From Clostridiales bacterium (GTDB lineage Bacteria > Bacillota > Clostridia > Christensenellales > Aristaeellaceae), in assembly GCA_015056325.1 (NCBI GenBank), contig SVGL01000010.1, forward strand, positions 40,463-104,462: a stretch of 64,000 bases of DNA. The letters are read 5' to 3'. The translations under genes were made by a program, and so were the position numbers. Positions 44,266 to 55,000 of the stretch are shown piece by piece. Within the stretch, counting starts at the first letter, position 1, and every line of letters starts with the position of its first letter. Under the pieces are notes generated by a model, which was given only the letters and a program-made list of their open reading frames with translations, was not told the DNA's origin and made no database searches.

Positions 44266-44751
44266 ATGAAGAAGGTTGCCATCATCATGGGCAGCGACAG
44301 CGATCTGCCCGTCCTGAAGCCCGCGTTTGAACAGCTCAAGAAGCTGGAGATTCCCTTTGAGGCCCATGTGTACAGCGCTCACCGCACCCCCGTGGAAGCC
44401 GCGAAATTCGCCAGCTCCGCCCGGGAGAACGGCTTTGGCGTGATGATCTGCGCGGCTGGCAAGGCCGCCCACCTGGCCGGCGCCTTTGCCGCCCAGACCA
44501 CCCTGCCTGTGATCGGTATCCCGGTCAAGTCCTCCACCCTGGATGGCCTGGACGCCCTGCTCTCCACCGTGCAGATGCCCGCCGGCATGCCGGTGGCCAC
44601 CGTAGCCATCGACGGCAGCGCCAATGCGGCCCTGCTGGCTGCCCAGATCCTCGCGGTGGAAGACGCAGCCCTGGCTGAGAAGCTCAACGCCCAGCGCAAG
44701 GCACAGCATGACGCCGTCATCGCCAAGGACGCAGCGTTGGTGATCGAGTAA
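44266..44751 (+). CDS. purE: N5-carboxyaminoimidazole ribonucleotide mutase
   Basis: PurE converts N5-CAIR to CAIR in purine synthesis. The 161-residue protein has [16 protein letters not shown], the YSAHRTP motif with the catalytic His, and a [23 protein letters not shown] block. AGGAGG precedes the ATG. purK is not adjacent; it may lie elsewhere or the organism may use the AIR-carboxylase form, but the sequence looks like class I. First structural gene of the pur cluster. Confidence 0.95.
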   Translation: MKKVAIIMGSDSDLPVLKPAFEQLKKLEIPFEAHVYSAHRTPVEAAKFASSARENGFGVMICAAGKAAHLAGAFAAQTTLPVIGIPVKSSTLDGLDALLSTVQMPAGMPVATVAIDGSANAALLAAQILAVEDAALAEKLNAQRKAQHDAVIAKDAALVIE

Positions 44752-44822
44752 GCACAAAAACCCGAACGATTCCCGTTTTCGAACGATGAATCATTCATTT
44801 GTCAAAAGAAGGAAAGAAAAAT

Positions 44823-46295
44823 ATGGAAAACAAGCTCTGGCTTGACACCGAGGATATCCACGAGAACCTGGACAAGCCCCAGGACGAGTGCGGCGTATTC
44901 GGCATCTACCGCAAGGAAGGCAAGGGCGTTGTGGCGGACACCTACCACGCGCTCTATGCTCTGCAGCACCGCGGCCAGGACAGCTGCGGCATGTGCGTCA
45001 ACACCGATGGCGTAATGAAGAAATACCGCGAGAGCGGCCTGGTGACCGACGTCTTCACCCGTGATATGCTGGAGAAGATCGAAGAGGGCAACATGGCCCT
45101 GGGCCACTGCCGCTACGCTCCGGCGGACATGAAGAGCCGCTCCAACGCCCAGCCCCTTCTGATCAACCATCAGAAGGGCTCCATGGCCCTGGCGTGCAAC
45201 GGCGCGCTGACCAACGCTGCCGAGCTCCGGGATGACCTGGAGGCGAACGGCGCCATCTTCCACGCTACCGCGGATACAGAGGTCATCGCCTACATCATCA
45301 CCCAGCAGCGCCTGAAGACCGGCTCTATCGAAGACGCGGTCTTCAACGCCATGGGCATCATCAAGGGCGCGTATTCAATGGTAGTCATGAGCCCCACGAA
45401 GATGATCGCCTGCCGCGATCCCCATGGCTTCCGCCCGCTGTGCATGGGCCACATCGGCGATGATATCGTCTTCGCCTCCGAGTCCTGCGCGCTGGACGCT
45501 GTCGGCGCCACCTTCGACCGGGACATCGAGGCCGGCGAGATGATCGTGGTCAGCAAGGATGGTATCACCTCCCGCAAGGTCGAGGGCGCCTGCCACGATG
45601 GTCTGTGCGTGTTCGAGTTTGTGTACACCGCCCGCCCTGACTCCGTGGTGGACGGCTCCTCCGTGCACGAGGCCCGCAAGCTGGCGGGCGCGTTCCTGGC
45701 CCAGGCCCATCCTGTGGATGCGGACGTGGTCATCGGCGTGCCGGATTCCGGCCTGGACGCCGCTCTGGGTTACGCTCAGGAGAGCGGCATTCCCTACGGC
45801 ATCGGCTTCCTGAAGAACAAGTATATCGGCCGTACCTTCATCCTGCCCGAGCAGAAGCAGCGCCAGGACGCGGTGCGCATCAAGCTCAACGCCATCCGCT
45901 CCACGGTGGAAGGCAAGCGCGTGGTCATGGTGGATGATTCCATCGTCCGTGGCACCACCAGCGCCCACATCGTGAACCTGCTGCGCGAGGCCGGTGCGAA
46001 GGAAGTGCACGTGCGCCTGTCCTCTCCGCCCTTCACCAATGTGTGCTACTTCGGCACCGACGTTTCCAAGCGGGAGACGCTGATTGCCGCGAATCACACG
46101 GTGGAGGAGATCTGCGAGATCATCGGCGCAGACAGCCTGGGTTATCTGCCTCTGGAGGCTTGTGACAAGATCGCCGCTGGCAGCAAGTGTAAGTTCTGCA
46201 AGGGCTGCTTCACTGGCGAGTATCCGATTGAGCCCCCGGTGCGCAAGCACATCAACAAGTACGACCAGCCCCTCACCATCGAGAAGAAGAAATAA
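44823..46295 (+). CDS. purF: Amidophosphoribosyltransferase
   Basis: PurF makes phosphoribosylamine from PRPP and glutamine. The start at 44823 gives 490 residues with a 22-residue propeptide before C23 (ECGVFGI), the glutaminase nucleophile exposed by self-cleavage. The PRPP-binding motif VVMVDDSIVRGTTS is present. Four cysteines match the Fe-S ligands of the Bacillus-type enzyme: in GLCVFEFVY, NVCYFGTD and the pair CKFCKGCFTGEYP. It follows purE by 71 bases. Confidence 0.96.
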   Translation: MENKLWLDTEDIHENLDKPQDECGVFGIYRKEGKGVVADTYHALYALQHRGQDSCGMCVNTDGVMKKYRESGLVTDVFTRDMLEKIEEGNMALGHCRYAPADMKSRSNAQPLLINHQKGSMALACNGALTNAAELRDDLEANGAIFHATADTEVIAYIITQQRLKTGSIEDAVFNAMGIIKGAYSMVVMSPTKMIACRDPHGFRPLCMGHIGDDIVFASESCALDAVGATFDRDIEAGEMIVVSKDGITSRKVEGACHDGLCVFEFVYTARPDSVVDGSSVHEARKLAGAFLAQAHPVDADVVIGVPDSGLDAALGYAQESGIPYGIGFLKNKYIGRTFILPEQKQRQDAVRIKLNAIRSTVEGKRVVMVDDSIVRGTTSAHIVNLLREAGAKEVHVRLSSPPFTNVCYFGTDVSKRETLIAANHTVEEICEIIGADSLGYLPLEACDKIAAGSKCKFCKGCFTGEYPIEPPVRKHINKYDQPLTIEKKK

Positions 46296-46310
46296 AGGAG
46301 AACTTGGAAC

Positions 46311-47345
46311 ATGAAGAGCGAGAGCGCATCCTACAAGGCAGCCGGTGTTGACATCGTCGCCGGTTACAAGTCTGTTGAACTGATGAAGAAGCATGTTGCC
46401 CGCACCAAGACCGAGGGCTGCGTGGACGATATCGGCGGCTTCGGCGGCTGCTTTGGCCTGAACACCGAGGGCATGAAGGAGCCTGTGCTGGTCTCCGGCA
46501 CCGACGGCGTGGGCACCAAGCTGAAGGTCGCCATGCTCCTGAACAAGCACGACACCATCGGCATCGACGCGGTGGCCATGTGCGTCAACGACGTCATCTG
46601 CTGCGGCGCCAAGCCCCTGTTCTTCCTGGATTACATCGCCTGCGGCAAGAACATCCCCGAGAAGATCGCGGACATCGTCGGCGGCGTCGCGGAGGGCTGC
46701 GTGCAGTCCGGCTGTGCCCTGATTGGCGGCGAGACCGCTGAGCACCCCGGCATGATGCCCGAGGACGATTACGACCTCGCCGGCTTCACTGTGGGCATTG
46801 TGGACAAGCAGAAGATCATCGATCCTTCCACCATGAAGGCCGGCGACGTGATCATCGCCCTGCCCTCCACGGGCGTCCACTCCAACGGCTTCTCCCTGGT
46901 GCGCAAGGTGTTCGGCCTGACCGACGGCGCGCAGGACAAGACCTATCCCGAGCTGGAGAAGTCTCTGTTCGAGACCCTGCTGACCCCCACCCGCATCTAT
47001 GTCAAGTCCGTGCTGGCACTGCTGAAGGAGATCCAGCCCAAGGGCATCTGCCACATCACCGGCGGTGGCTTCTACGAGAACATCCCGCGCGCCCTGCCCG
47101 AAGGCCTGTGCGCGAAGATCAAGCGCTCGGACGTGCGCGTGCTGCCCATCTTTGACATCATCGCCCGTGAAGGTAATGTGCCCGAGCGCGACATGTTCAA
47201 CACCTACAACATGGGCGTTGGCATGACTGTCACCGTTGACCCCGCCGATGTGGAGAAGGCCCTTGAAATCCTTCGTGCCAACGGTGAGGACGCCTACGTC
47301 CTGGGCGAGGTTGTCGAGGGCGAGAAGGGCGTGGAACTGTGGTAA
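46311..47345 (+). CDS. purM: Phosphoribosylformylglycinamidine cyclo-ligase (AIR synthetase)
   Basis: PurM closes the imidazole ring using ATP. The 344-residue protein shows YKAAGVDIVAGYKSVELMK, VSGTDGVGTKLKVAMLLNKH, GGETAEHPGMMPEDDYDLAGF and CHITGGGFYENIPRAL. It lies 15 bases after purF and its end overlaps purN by 7 bases, so purF, purM and purN are tightly coupled. Confidence 0.97.
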   Translation: MKSESASYKAAGVDIVAGYKSVELMKKHVARTKTEGCVDDIGGFGGCFGLNTEGMKEPVLVSGTDGVGTKLKVAMLLNKHDTIGIDAVAMCVNDVICCGAKPLFFLDYIACGKNIPEKIADIVGGVAEGCVQSGCALIGGETAEHPGMMPEDDYDLAGFTVGIVDKQKIIDPSTMKAGDVIIALPSTGVHSNGFSLVRKVFGLTDGAQDKTYPELEKSLFETLLTPTRIYVKSVLALLKEIQPKGICHITGGGFYENIPRALPEGLCAKIKRSDVRVLPIFDIIAREGNVPERDMFNTYNMGVGMTVTVDPADVEKALEILRANGEDAYVLGEVVEGEKGVELW

Positions 47346-47938
47346 GAGTTGCGATTCTGGTGTCCGGCGGCGGCACCAATCTGCAGGCCATCATCGACGC
47401 GAAGAACGCCGGGAAGATCCCTTCTGCCGAGCTGGCGCTGGTGATTGCCTCCAATGACAAGGCCTACGCGCTGACCCGTGCGGCGAATGCGGGCATTGCC
47501 TCCGAAGTCCTCCGCAAGGCAAAAGGGGAGGACGTCACCCTCTACGGCGAGCGTCTGCTGGAGGTGCTGCGCGCCCACAAGATCGACCTGGTGGTGCTGG
47601 CGGGTTTCCTGACCATCTTGCCGGAGAACGTCATCCGCGCCTACGATCACCGGATCCTGAACGTCCATCCGAGCCTGATTCCCAGCTTCTGCGGCGACGG
47701 CTTCTATGGCCTGCGGGTGCATGAGGCGGCCCTCCAGAAAGGCGTGAAGGTCACCGGTGCGACCATTCACTTCGTCAACGAGATCACCGACGGCGGCGAC
47801 ATCATCGCTCAGAAGGCTGTCGAGGTTCTCCCGGACGACACCCCCGAAACTCTGCAGAAGCGCGTCATGGTCGAGGCCGAATGGGTGCTGCTGCCCCAGG
47901 CGGTCGAAACCGTCGCATACTCCCTCAGCCATCGCTGA
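47339..47938 (+). CDS. purN: Phosphoribosylglycinamide formyltransferase
   Basis: PurN formylates GAR using 10-formyl-tetrahydrofolate. The 199-residue product has ILVSGGGTNLQAIIDA, VLAGFLTILPENVI and the catalytic strand NVHPSLIPSF, followed by TGATIHFVNEITDGGDIIAQKAV with the conserved Asp. It starts with GTG inside the end of purM, a typical overlap. Confidence 0.95.
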   Translation: MVRVAILVSGGGTNLQAIIDAKNAGKIPSAELALVIASNDKAYALTRAANAGIASEVLRKAKGEDVTLYGERLLEVLRAHKIDLVVLAGFLTILPENVIRAYDHRILNVHPSLIPSFCGDGFYGLRVHEAALQKGVKVTGATIHFVNEITDGGDIIAQKAVEVLPDDTPETLQKRVMVEAEWVLLPQAVETVAYSLSHR

Positions 47939-48050
47939 AGCGATGACAGCTCCTGCCACCCGGGCTCGGGGAGGGAGCCTTTACGAGGAAGGAAGCTGAC
48001 GCTTCCTTGATGAACTGATATTGGGGATGTTCCCCAAGGAGGTAAATGAT

Positions 48051-48779
48051 ATGCAGACCTTTGATTTCAACACCCTGCTGAACACCAACACCTATCCCGG
48101 CCGCGGCATCTGCCTGGGCATCGACGAGACCGGCGAGAACGCTGTGATCGTGTACTTCATCATGGGCCGCAGCGTCAACAGCCGCAACCGCATCTTTGAG
48201 GAGAGCGCGGACGGCATCATCACCAAGGCCCACGATGAGTCCCTGATGACTGATCCCCACCTGATTATCTACGCTCCCGTGCGCGACATGGGCGACGGCC
48301 GCGTCATCGTCACCAACGGCGACCAGACCGACACTATCCGCGATTTCCTGAAGGACGGCAAGACCTTCGAAGAGGCCCTGCGTACCCGCACCTTCGAGGA
48401 CGATCTGCCCAACTGCACCCCCCGCATCTCCGGCATCGTGGAGCTGAAGGACGGTGCGGCGATGTACAAGCTGTCCATCCTCAAGAGCGACGAGCACGAT
48501 GATTCCTCCGTGCAGCGTTTCTTCTACGAGTACCCCCAGCCCAAGGCGGGTATTGGCCACTTCATCCACACCTACAAGTGCGACGGCAGCCCCATCCCCT
48601 CCTTCGAGGGCGAGCCGGAGAAGGTCACCCTTAAGGGCGACATCGAGCAGCTGGCGCTGGATACCTGGATGAACCTCAACGAGGACAACAAGGTCAGCCT
48701 GTACGTCTCCTTCATCAACCTGAAGAGCGGCGAGGCCGACACGATCATCATCAACAAGCACGACCAGGAAGCGGAGTAA
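48051..48779 (+). CDS. purO: PurO-like IMP cyclohydrolase
   Basis: This 242-residue protein matches the IMP_cyclohyd (PurO) family that closes FAICAR to IMP: NTNTYPGRGICLGIDETGENAVIVYFIMGRSVNSRNRIF and SLMTDPHLIIYAPVR carry the family pattern. PurO was first known from archaea. It replaces the N-terminal domain missing from the neighbouring PurH. The ATG at 48051 is preceded by AAGGAGG. It lies 112 bases after purN. Confidence 0.88.
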   Translation: MQTFDFNTLLNTNTYPGRGICLGIDETGENAVIVYFIMGRSVNSRNRIFEESADGIITKAHDESLMTDPHLIIYAPVRDMGDGRVIVTNGDQTDTIRDFLKDGKTFEEALRTRTFEDDLPNCTPRISGIVELKDGAAMYKLSILKSDEHDDSSVQRFFYEYPQPKAGIGHFIHTYKCDGSPIPSFEGEPEKVTLKGDIEQLALDTWMNLNEDNKVSLYVSFINLKSGEADTIIINKHDQEAE

Positions 48780-48892
48780 CCGAGGGACATTTAACATCGC
48801 TTGTCGCTTTCGCCTTTGGCGAACTCCCCACTGGGGAGTCGCTCCGGCGCGATGCCCTCTGGACTCCCATTACCGGAGGCTGCGCCTCCGGG

Positions 48893-49016
48893 GATCGATG
48901 CAAGCAGCTTGCTTTTAGCTCGGCCGATGAGCGGCCGGACGCGTAGCAGCACTCACGTGCGTATCAACATGCGCGCTTAACTCCAAAAGAACCAAACAAC
49001 TCAATCGCAAAAAGGG
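48893..49016 (+). repeat. Family B repeat, copy 3 (purH leader)
   Basis: The hairpin GGCCGATGAGCGGCC (48922-48936) is followed by GCGTAGC, the hairpin GCAC/GTGC, ATGCGCGC and the box CAACTCAATCGCAAAAAGGG (48997-49016). Two further GC hairpins (CAAGGGGCGG/GCCCCTTG and CCAAGGG/CCCTTGG) lead into the purH ribosome site. Confidence 0.7.
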
Positions 49017-49078
49017 TCAAGGGGCGGTTGCCCCTTGCGGGATCCAAGGGCAGAGCCCCTTGGGAGGAGGAAAACACC

Positions 49079-50251
49079 ATGAATGAACTGGAACTGAAGT
49101 ACGGCTGTAACCCCAATCAGAAGCCTTCCCGCATCTTTGTGGAGAATGGCGAGCTGCCCATCAAGGTGCTCAATGGCAAGCCTGGCTACATCAACTTCCT
49201 GGACGCGTTCAACGGCTGGCAGCTGGTCTGCGAGCTGAAGCGTGCCACCGGATTGCCCGCTGCAACTTCCTTCAAGCACGTCAGCCCTGCTGGCGCTGCG
49301 GTGGGTCTGCCGCTGGATGAGACCATGCGCAAGATCTACTTTGTCGGCGATATGGAGCTGTCTCCCCTGGCCTGCGCCTATGCCCGTGCCCGCGGCGCGG
49401 ACCGTATGTCCTCCTTCGGCGACTGGATCTCCCTGTCCGACGTGTGCGACAAGGAGACCGCCCTGCTGATCAAGCCCGAGGTGTCCGACGGCGTCATCGC
49501 CCCCGGCTACACCGACGAGGCTCTGGCCATCCTCAAGGCCAAGAAGAAGGGCGGCTACAACATCGTCAAGATCGACCCCAACTACAAGCCCGAACCCCTG
49601 GAGCGCAAGCAGGTCTTCGGCATCACCTTCGAGCAGGGCCGCAACGAGTTCGTCATTGACGAAAAGCTGCTGGAGAACATCGTCACCAACAACAAGGAGC
49701 TGCCCGAGAGCGCCAAGATCGACCTGATCGTGGCCCTGATCGTGCTCAAGTACACCCAGTCCAACTCCGTGTGCTATGCCAAGGGCGGCCAGGCCATCGG
49801 CATCGGCGCGGGCCAGCAGAGCCGCATCCACTGCACCCGTCTGGCCGGCCAGAAGGCTGACAACTGGCTGCTGCGCCAGCATCCCCGCGTGATGGAGCTG
49901 CCCTTCGTGGAGAAGATCGGCCGTGCTGACCGCGACAACACCATTGATGTGTTCATTTCCGACGAGCCCGACGAGGTCATCGCCGAGGGCCGCTGGCAGA
50001 AGTTCTTCACCGAGAAGCCCGTCCCGCTGACCCGCGAGGAGAAGCGCGCCTGGCTGGATCAGCAGACCGGCGTGGCCCTGGGCTCCGACGCCTTCTTCCC
50101 CTTCGGCGATAACATCGAGCGCGCCCACCGCTCCGGCGTGAGCTACGTGGCTCAGCCCGGCGGCTCCATCCGTGATGACAATGTCATCGAGACCTGCAAC
50201 CTGTACAACATGGTGATGGCCTTCACCGGCATGCGTCTGTTCCACCATTGA
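49079..50251 (+). CDS. purH: AICAR formyltransferase, stand-alone (PurH without cyclohydrolase domain)
   Basis: This 390-residue protein corresponds to the C-terminal AICAR transformylase part of bifunctional PurH. It begins [18 protein letters not shown], the normal start of that domain, and has [14 protein letters not shown] (catalytic Lys-His), [28 protein letters not shown] and [19 protein letters not shown]. The MGS-like IMP cyclohydrolase domain of about 200 residues is absent, and purO supplies that step. GGAGGAGG precedes the ATG. Confidence 0.93.
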   Translation: MNELELKYGCNPNQKPSRIFVENGELPIKVLNGKPGYINFLDAFNGWQLVCELKRATGLPAATSFKHVSPAGAAVGLPLDETMRKIYFVGDMELSPLACAYARARGADRMSSFGDWISLSDVCDKETALLIKPEVSDGVIAPGYTDEALAILKAKKKGGYNIVKIDPNYKPEPLERKQVFGITFEQGRNEFVIDEKLLENIVTNNKELPESAKIDLIVALIVLKYTQSNSVCYAKGGQAIGIGAGQQSRIHCTRLAGQKADNWLLRQHPRVMELPFVEKIGRADRDNTIDVFISDEPDEVIAEGRWQKFFTEKPVPLTREEKRAWLDQQTGVALGSDAFFPFGDNIERAHRSGVSYVAQPGGSIRDDNVIETCNLYNMVMAFTGMRLFHH

Positions 50252-50284
50252 TTTGTGAAAGCAACTGATTCAGCTTGTGCATAA

Positions 50285-50402
50285 CCACCTCATCAGTCGC
50301 TGCGGCGACAGCTTCCCCTCAAGGGGAAGCCAAGGTAATGTTCTGCCTGGCCTTCCCCTTGAGGGGAAGGTGGCCGAGCGTATGCGAGGTCGGATGAGGT
50401 GG
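50285..50402. repeat. 118-bp MITE-like palindromic element
   Basis: Terminal inverted repeats CCACCTCATC (50285-50294) and GATGAGGTGG (50393-50402) enclose two internal palindromes, CTTCCCCTCAAGGGGAAG and CTTCCCCTTGAGGGGAAG. It lies between purH and purD with no coding potential. Confidence 0.7.
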
Positions 50403-50462
50403 ATGCTGCAACCAAGTGCAATGTGCTCTTTTTCGGGGATACATTGCTTAAGGAGTATATTT

Positions 50463-51737
<1,275 letters not shown>

Positions 51738-51884
51738 ATTGACTATCCCGTACCCATCCGCAGGATGGGGCCGCCTCTCACTGCTGTGGTAGAGAAGTCA
51801 AGTATGGGCGGCGCGAGGACTCTGTGAACTTGTTCACAGATCCGAGCCAAAGCTCACAGAGCAAAGCGTCAATAACATGCAGCA

Positions 51885-51985
51885 ATGGAGCCCGCGCGAT
51901 GAGCGCACGGAAGCGTAGCTGCGGTGCCGAAAGCCGCATGCGCGCGCAAGCCAAAGAAAGCCAACCAACTCAATCGCAAAAAGGG
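51885..51985 (+). repeat. Family B repeat, copy 4 (purL leader)
   Basis: GCGCGATGAGCGC (about 51894-51906) is followed by GGAAGCGTAGC, the hairpin TGCGG/CCGCA, ATGCGCGC and the identical box CAACTCAATCGCAAAAAGGG (51966-51985). A hairpin CAAGGGGCGG/GCCCCCTTG follows, as in copy 3. Confidence 0.72.
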
Positions 51986-51993
51986 AGTCCAGA

Positions 51994-52006
51994 GGGTCGA
52001 AGACCC
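51994..52006. repeat. 13-nt hairpin repeat GGGTCGAAGACCC, copy 3
   Basis: It lies in the purL leader between family B copy 4 and the ribosome site. Confidence 0.8.
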
Positions 52007-52074
52007 TTTGGCAGGGTCAAGGGGCGGCGCCCCCTTGCGTCACCCCACCGACACAACAAAGGAGGACTTTCCCC

Positions 52075-55000
52075 ATGAGCGTCAAGCGCATTTATGTGGA
52101 GAAGATGGCCGACTATGCCGTCGAGGCCAAGGGTCTTCTCTGGGAAATTCGTCATATTCTGCAGATCAAGTCTGTGACCGGGCTGCGTCTGCTCAACCGT
52201 TACGACGTGGAAGGCGTGGCGGATGATCTGTACCTCAAGTGCCTGCCCATCGTGTTCTCCGAGCCCCAGGTCGACGTGACCTACACCGCGCTCCCCGAGG
52301 GCGCGAAGGCCGTGTTCGCCGTGGAGTTCCTGCCCGGTCAGTATGACCAGCGCGCTGCGTCCTGCGAGGAGTGCATCCAGCTGGTCGGTCAGTGCGACCG
52401 CCCCACCGTGCGCTCCGCCCGCGTGTACCTGCTGGACGGCAACTTTACCGAGGATGAGCTGGCCCGCGTGAAGAAGCACGTCATCAACCCTGTGGAGTCC
52501 CGCGAGGCCGATCTGGCTGAAAAGGAGACCCTGCAGCAGGTCTACGAGACCCCCGACTCCGTGGAGACCCTGCATGGCTTTACCACCATGGACATGGAGC
52601 AGGTGCAGGAATTCGTCGCCAAGTACGGCCTGGCCATGGACAAGGATGACCTGGCCTTCTGCCGCGACTATTTCGCGTCCGAGCACCGCGATCCCACCCT
52701 GACCGAGATCCGCATGATCGACACCTACTGGTCCGATCACTGCCGCCATACCACCTTCCTGACCACCATCGACAAGATGGCCATCGAGAAGGCGGCGGTG
52801 GAGAAGGCCTTCCAGCGTTACCTGGCCGCCCGCGTGACCGTGTACGGCGAGGAGAAGGCCGCCAAGCGCGCCGTCAACCTGATGGACATCGCCACCATGG
52901 GCGGCAAGTACCTCAAGAAGATCGGCCAGACTCCCAACATCGACGTGTCCGAGGAGATCAACGCCTGCTCCATCAAGATCGACGTGGATGTGGACGGCGT
53001 GAACGAGCCCTGGCTGCTCATGTTCAAGAATGAGACCCACAACCATCCCACCGAGATCGAGCCCTTCGGCGGCGCGGCGACCTGCATCGGCGGCGCCATC
53101 CGCGATCCGCTGTCCGGCCGTACCTATGTGTACCAGGCCATGCGCGTCACCGGCGCGGCGGATCCCCTGGTGCCCGTGTCTGAAACCATGCCCGGCAAGC
53201 TGCCCCAGCGCAAGCTGGTGACCACCGCGGCCGCCGGCTACTCCTCCTACGGCAACCAGATCGGCCTGGCTACCGGCCTCGTCGACGAAATGTACCACCC
53301 CGGCTATGCGGCCAAGCGCCTGGAAATTGGCGCGGTTGTCGGCGCGGCCCCCGAAAAGAATGTCCGCCGCGAAGTGCCTGCTGCGGGCGACAAGATCGTC
53401 CTGCTGGGCGGCCGTACCGGCCGTGATGGCTGCGGCGGCGCTACCGGCTCCTCCAAGAGCCACAAACTGGAGTCCATCGAGACCTGCGGTGCGGAAGTCC
53501 AGAAGGGCAACGCTCCCACCGAGCGCAAGCTGCAGCGTCTGTTCCGCGATGAAACCGTGACCCGCCTGATCAAGCGCTGCAACGACTTCGGCGCGGGCGG
53601 TGTGTCCGTTGCCATCGGCGAGCTGGCCGACGGCCTGATGATCGACCTGGACCGCGTGCCGAAGAAGTACGACGGCCTGGACGGTACTGAGCTGGCCATC
53701 TCCGAGTCCCAGGAGCGCATGGCTGTCGTGCTGGAGGCCAAGGACGTGGACGCCTTCATGGCTGCCGCCGAGCGCGAGAATCTCGAGGCTACCGTGGTGG
53801 CTGAAGTCACCGAGGAGCCCCGTCTGCGCATGACCTGGAAGGGCGTCACCATCGTTGACCTCTCCCGCGAGTTCCTGAACTCCAACGGTGCGGAGAAGCA
53901 CACCACCGTCGCTGTCCCCGAGGACGGCGTGCAGCAGGTGACCTTCCCCGGCGATACCGTCACCGAGAAGCTGGCCAACATGGTCGGCAACCTGAACATC
54001 TGCTCCAAGCAGGGCCTGAGCGAGCGCTTCGACGCCACCATCGGCGCGGCAACCGTGCTGATGCCCTTTGGCGGCGCGCGCCAGCTGACCCCCAACCAGA
54101 CCATGGTCGCGAAGATTCCCGTGCTCAACGGCGTGACCGACACCGTCTCCGGCATGGCTTACGGCATGCACCCCGAACTGCTGGAGCAGTCCCCCTACGA
54201 GGGCTCCTACCTGGCGGTCATCGAGAGCGTGACCAAGCTGGTCGCGGCGGGCTTCGACTACAAGGAGGCCTACCTGACCTTCCAGGAGTACTTCGAGCGC
54301 ATGGGCGCCGAGCCCACCCGCTGGGGCAAGCCCTTCGCGGCGCTGCTGGGCGCGTTCGACGCGCAGCTGGATCTGAACATCGCCTCCATCGGCGGCAAAG
54401 ATTCGATGTCCGGTACCTTCGAGAAGATGGACGTGCCCCCGACCCTGTGCTCCTTCGCGGTGGCGCCCGGCAAGGCCAGCAACGTCATCTCTCCCGAATT
54501 CAAGGCGGCAGGCCATGCCATCCGTCTGGTGAGCTGCGACGCCCACGACACCGCCCAGCTGACCGCCAACTTCGAGAATGTGTACGAGGCCATCAAGGCC
54601 GGCAAGATCGTGGCTGCATGGGCTCTGGGCCTGGGCGGCATCGCGGAAGGCTTGTTCAAGATGGGCCTGGGCAACGCCATCGGTACCCGCATCGACGAGG
54701 ACTTCGAGGGCGAGCTGTTCAGCCAGCAGATCGGCGGCATGCTGATCGAGTGCGCGGAGGATGTCGACTTCGGCGTGAAGATCGGCGACACCATCCCCGC
54801 ATGGGTGCTGGAGTACGAGGGTGAGCGCATCGACCTCAGCGAAATGCAGGAGATCTACGAGGGCAAGCTGGAGAAGGTCTTCAAGTACCGCGGCCGCACT
54901 GGCGAGACCACCGAGAAGTTCTCCTACACTGCTGAAAAGCGCGTAGCGCCCAAGACCAGCTTTGCCAAGCCCCAGGCCTTCATCCCCGTGTTCCCCGGCA

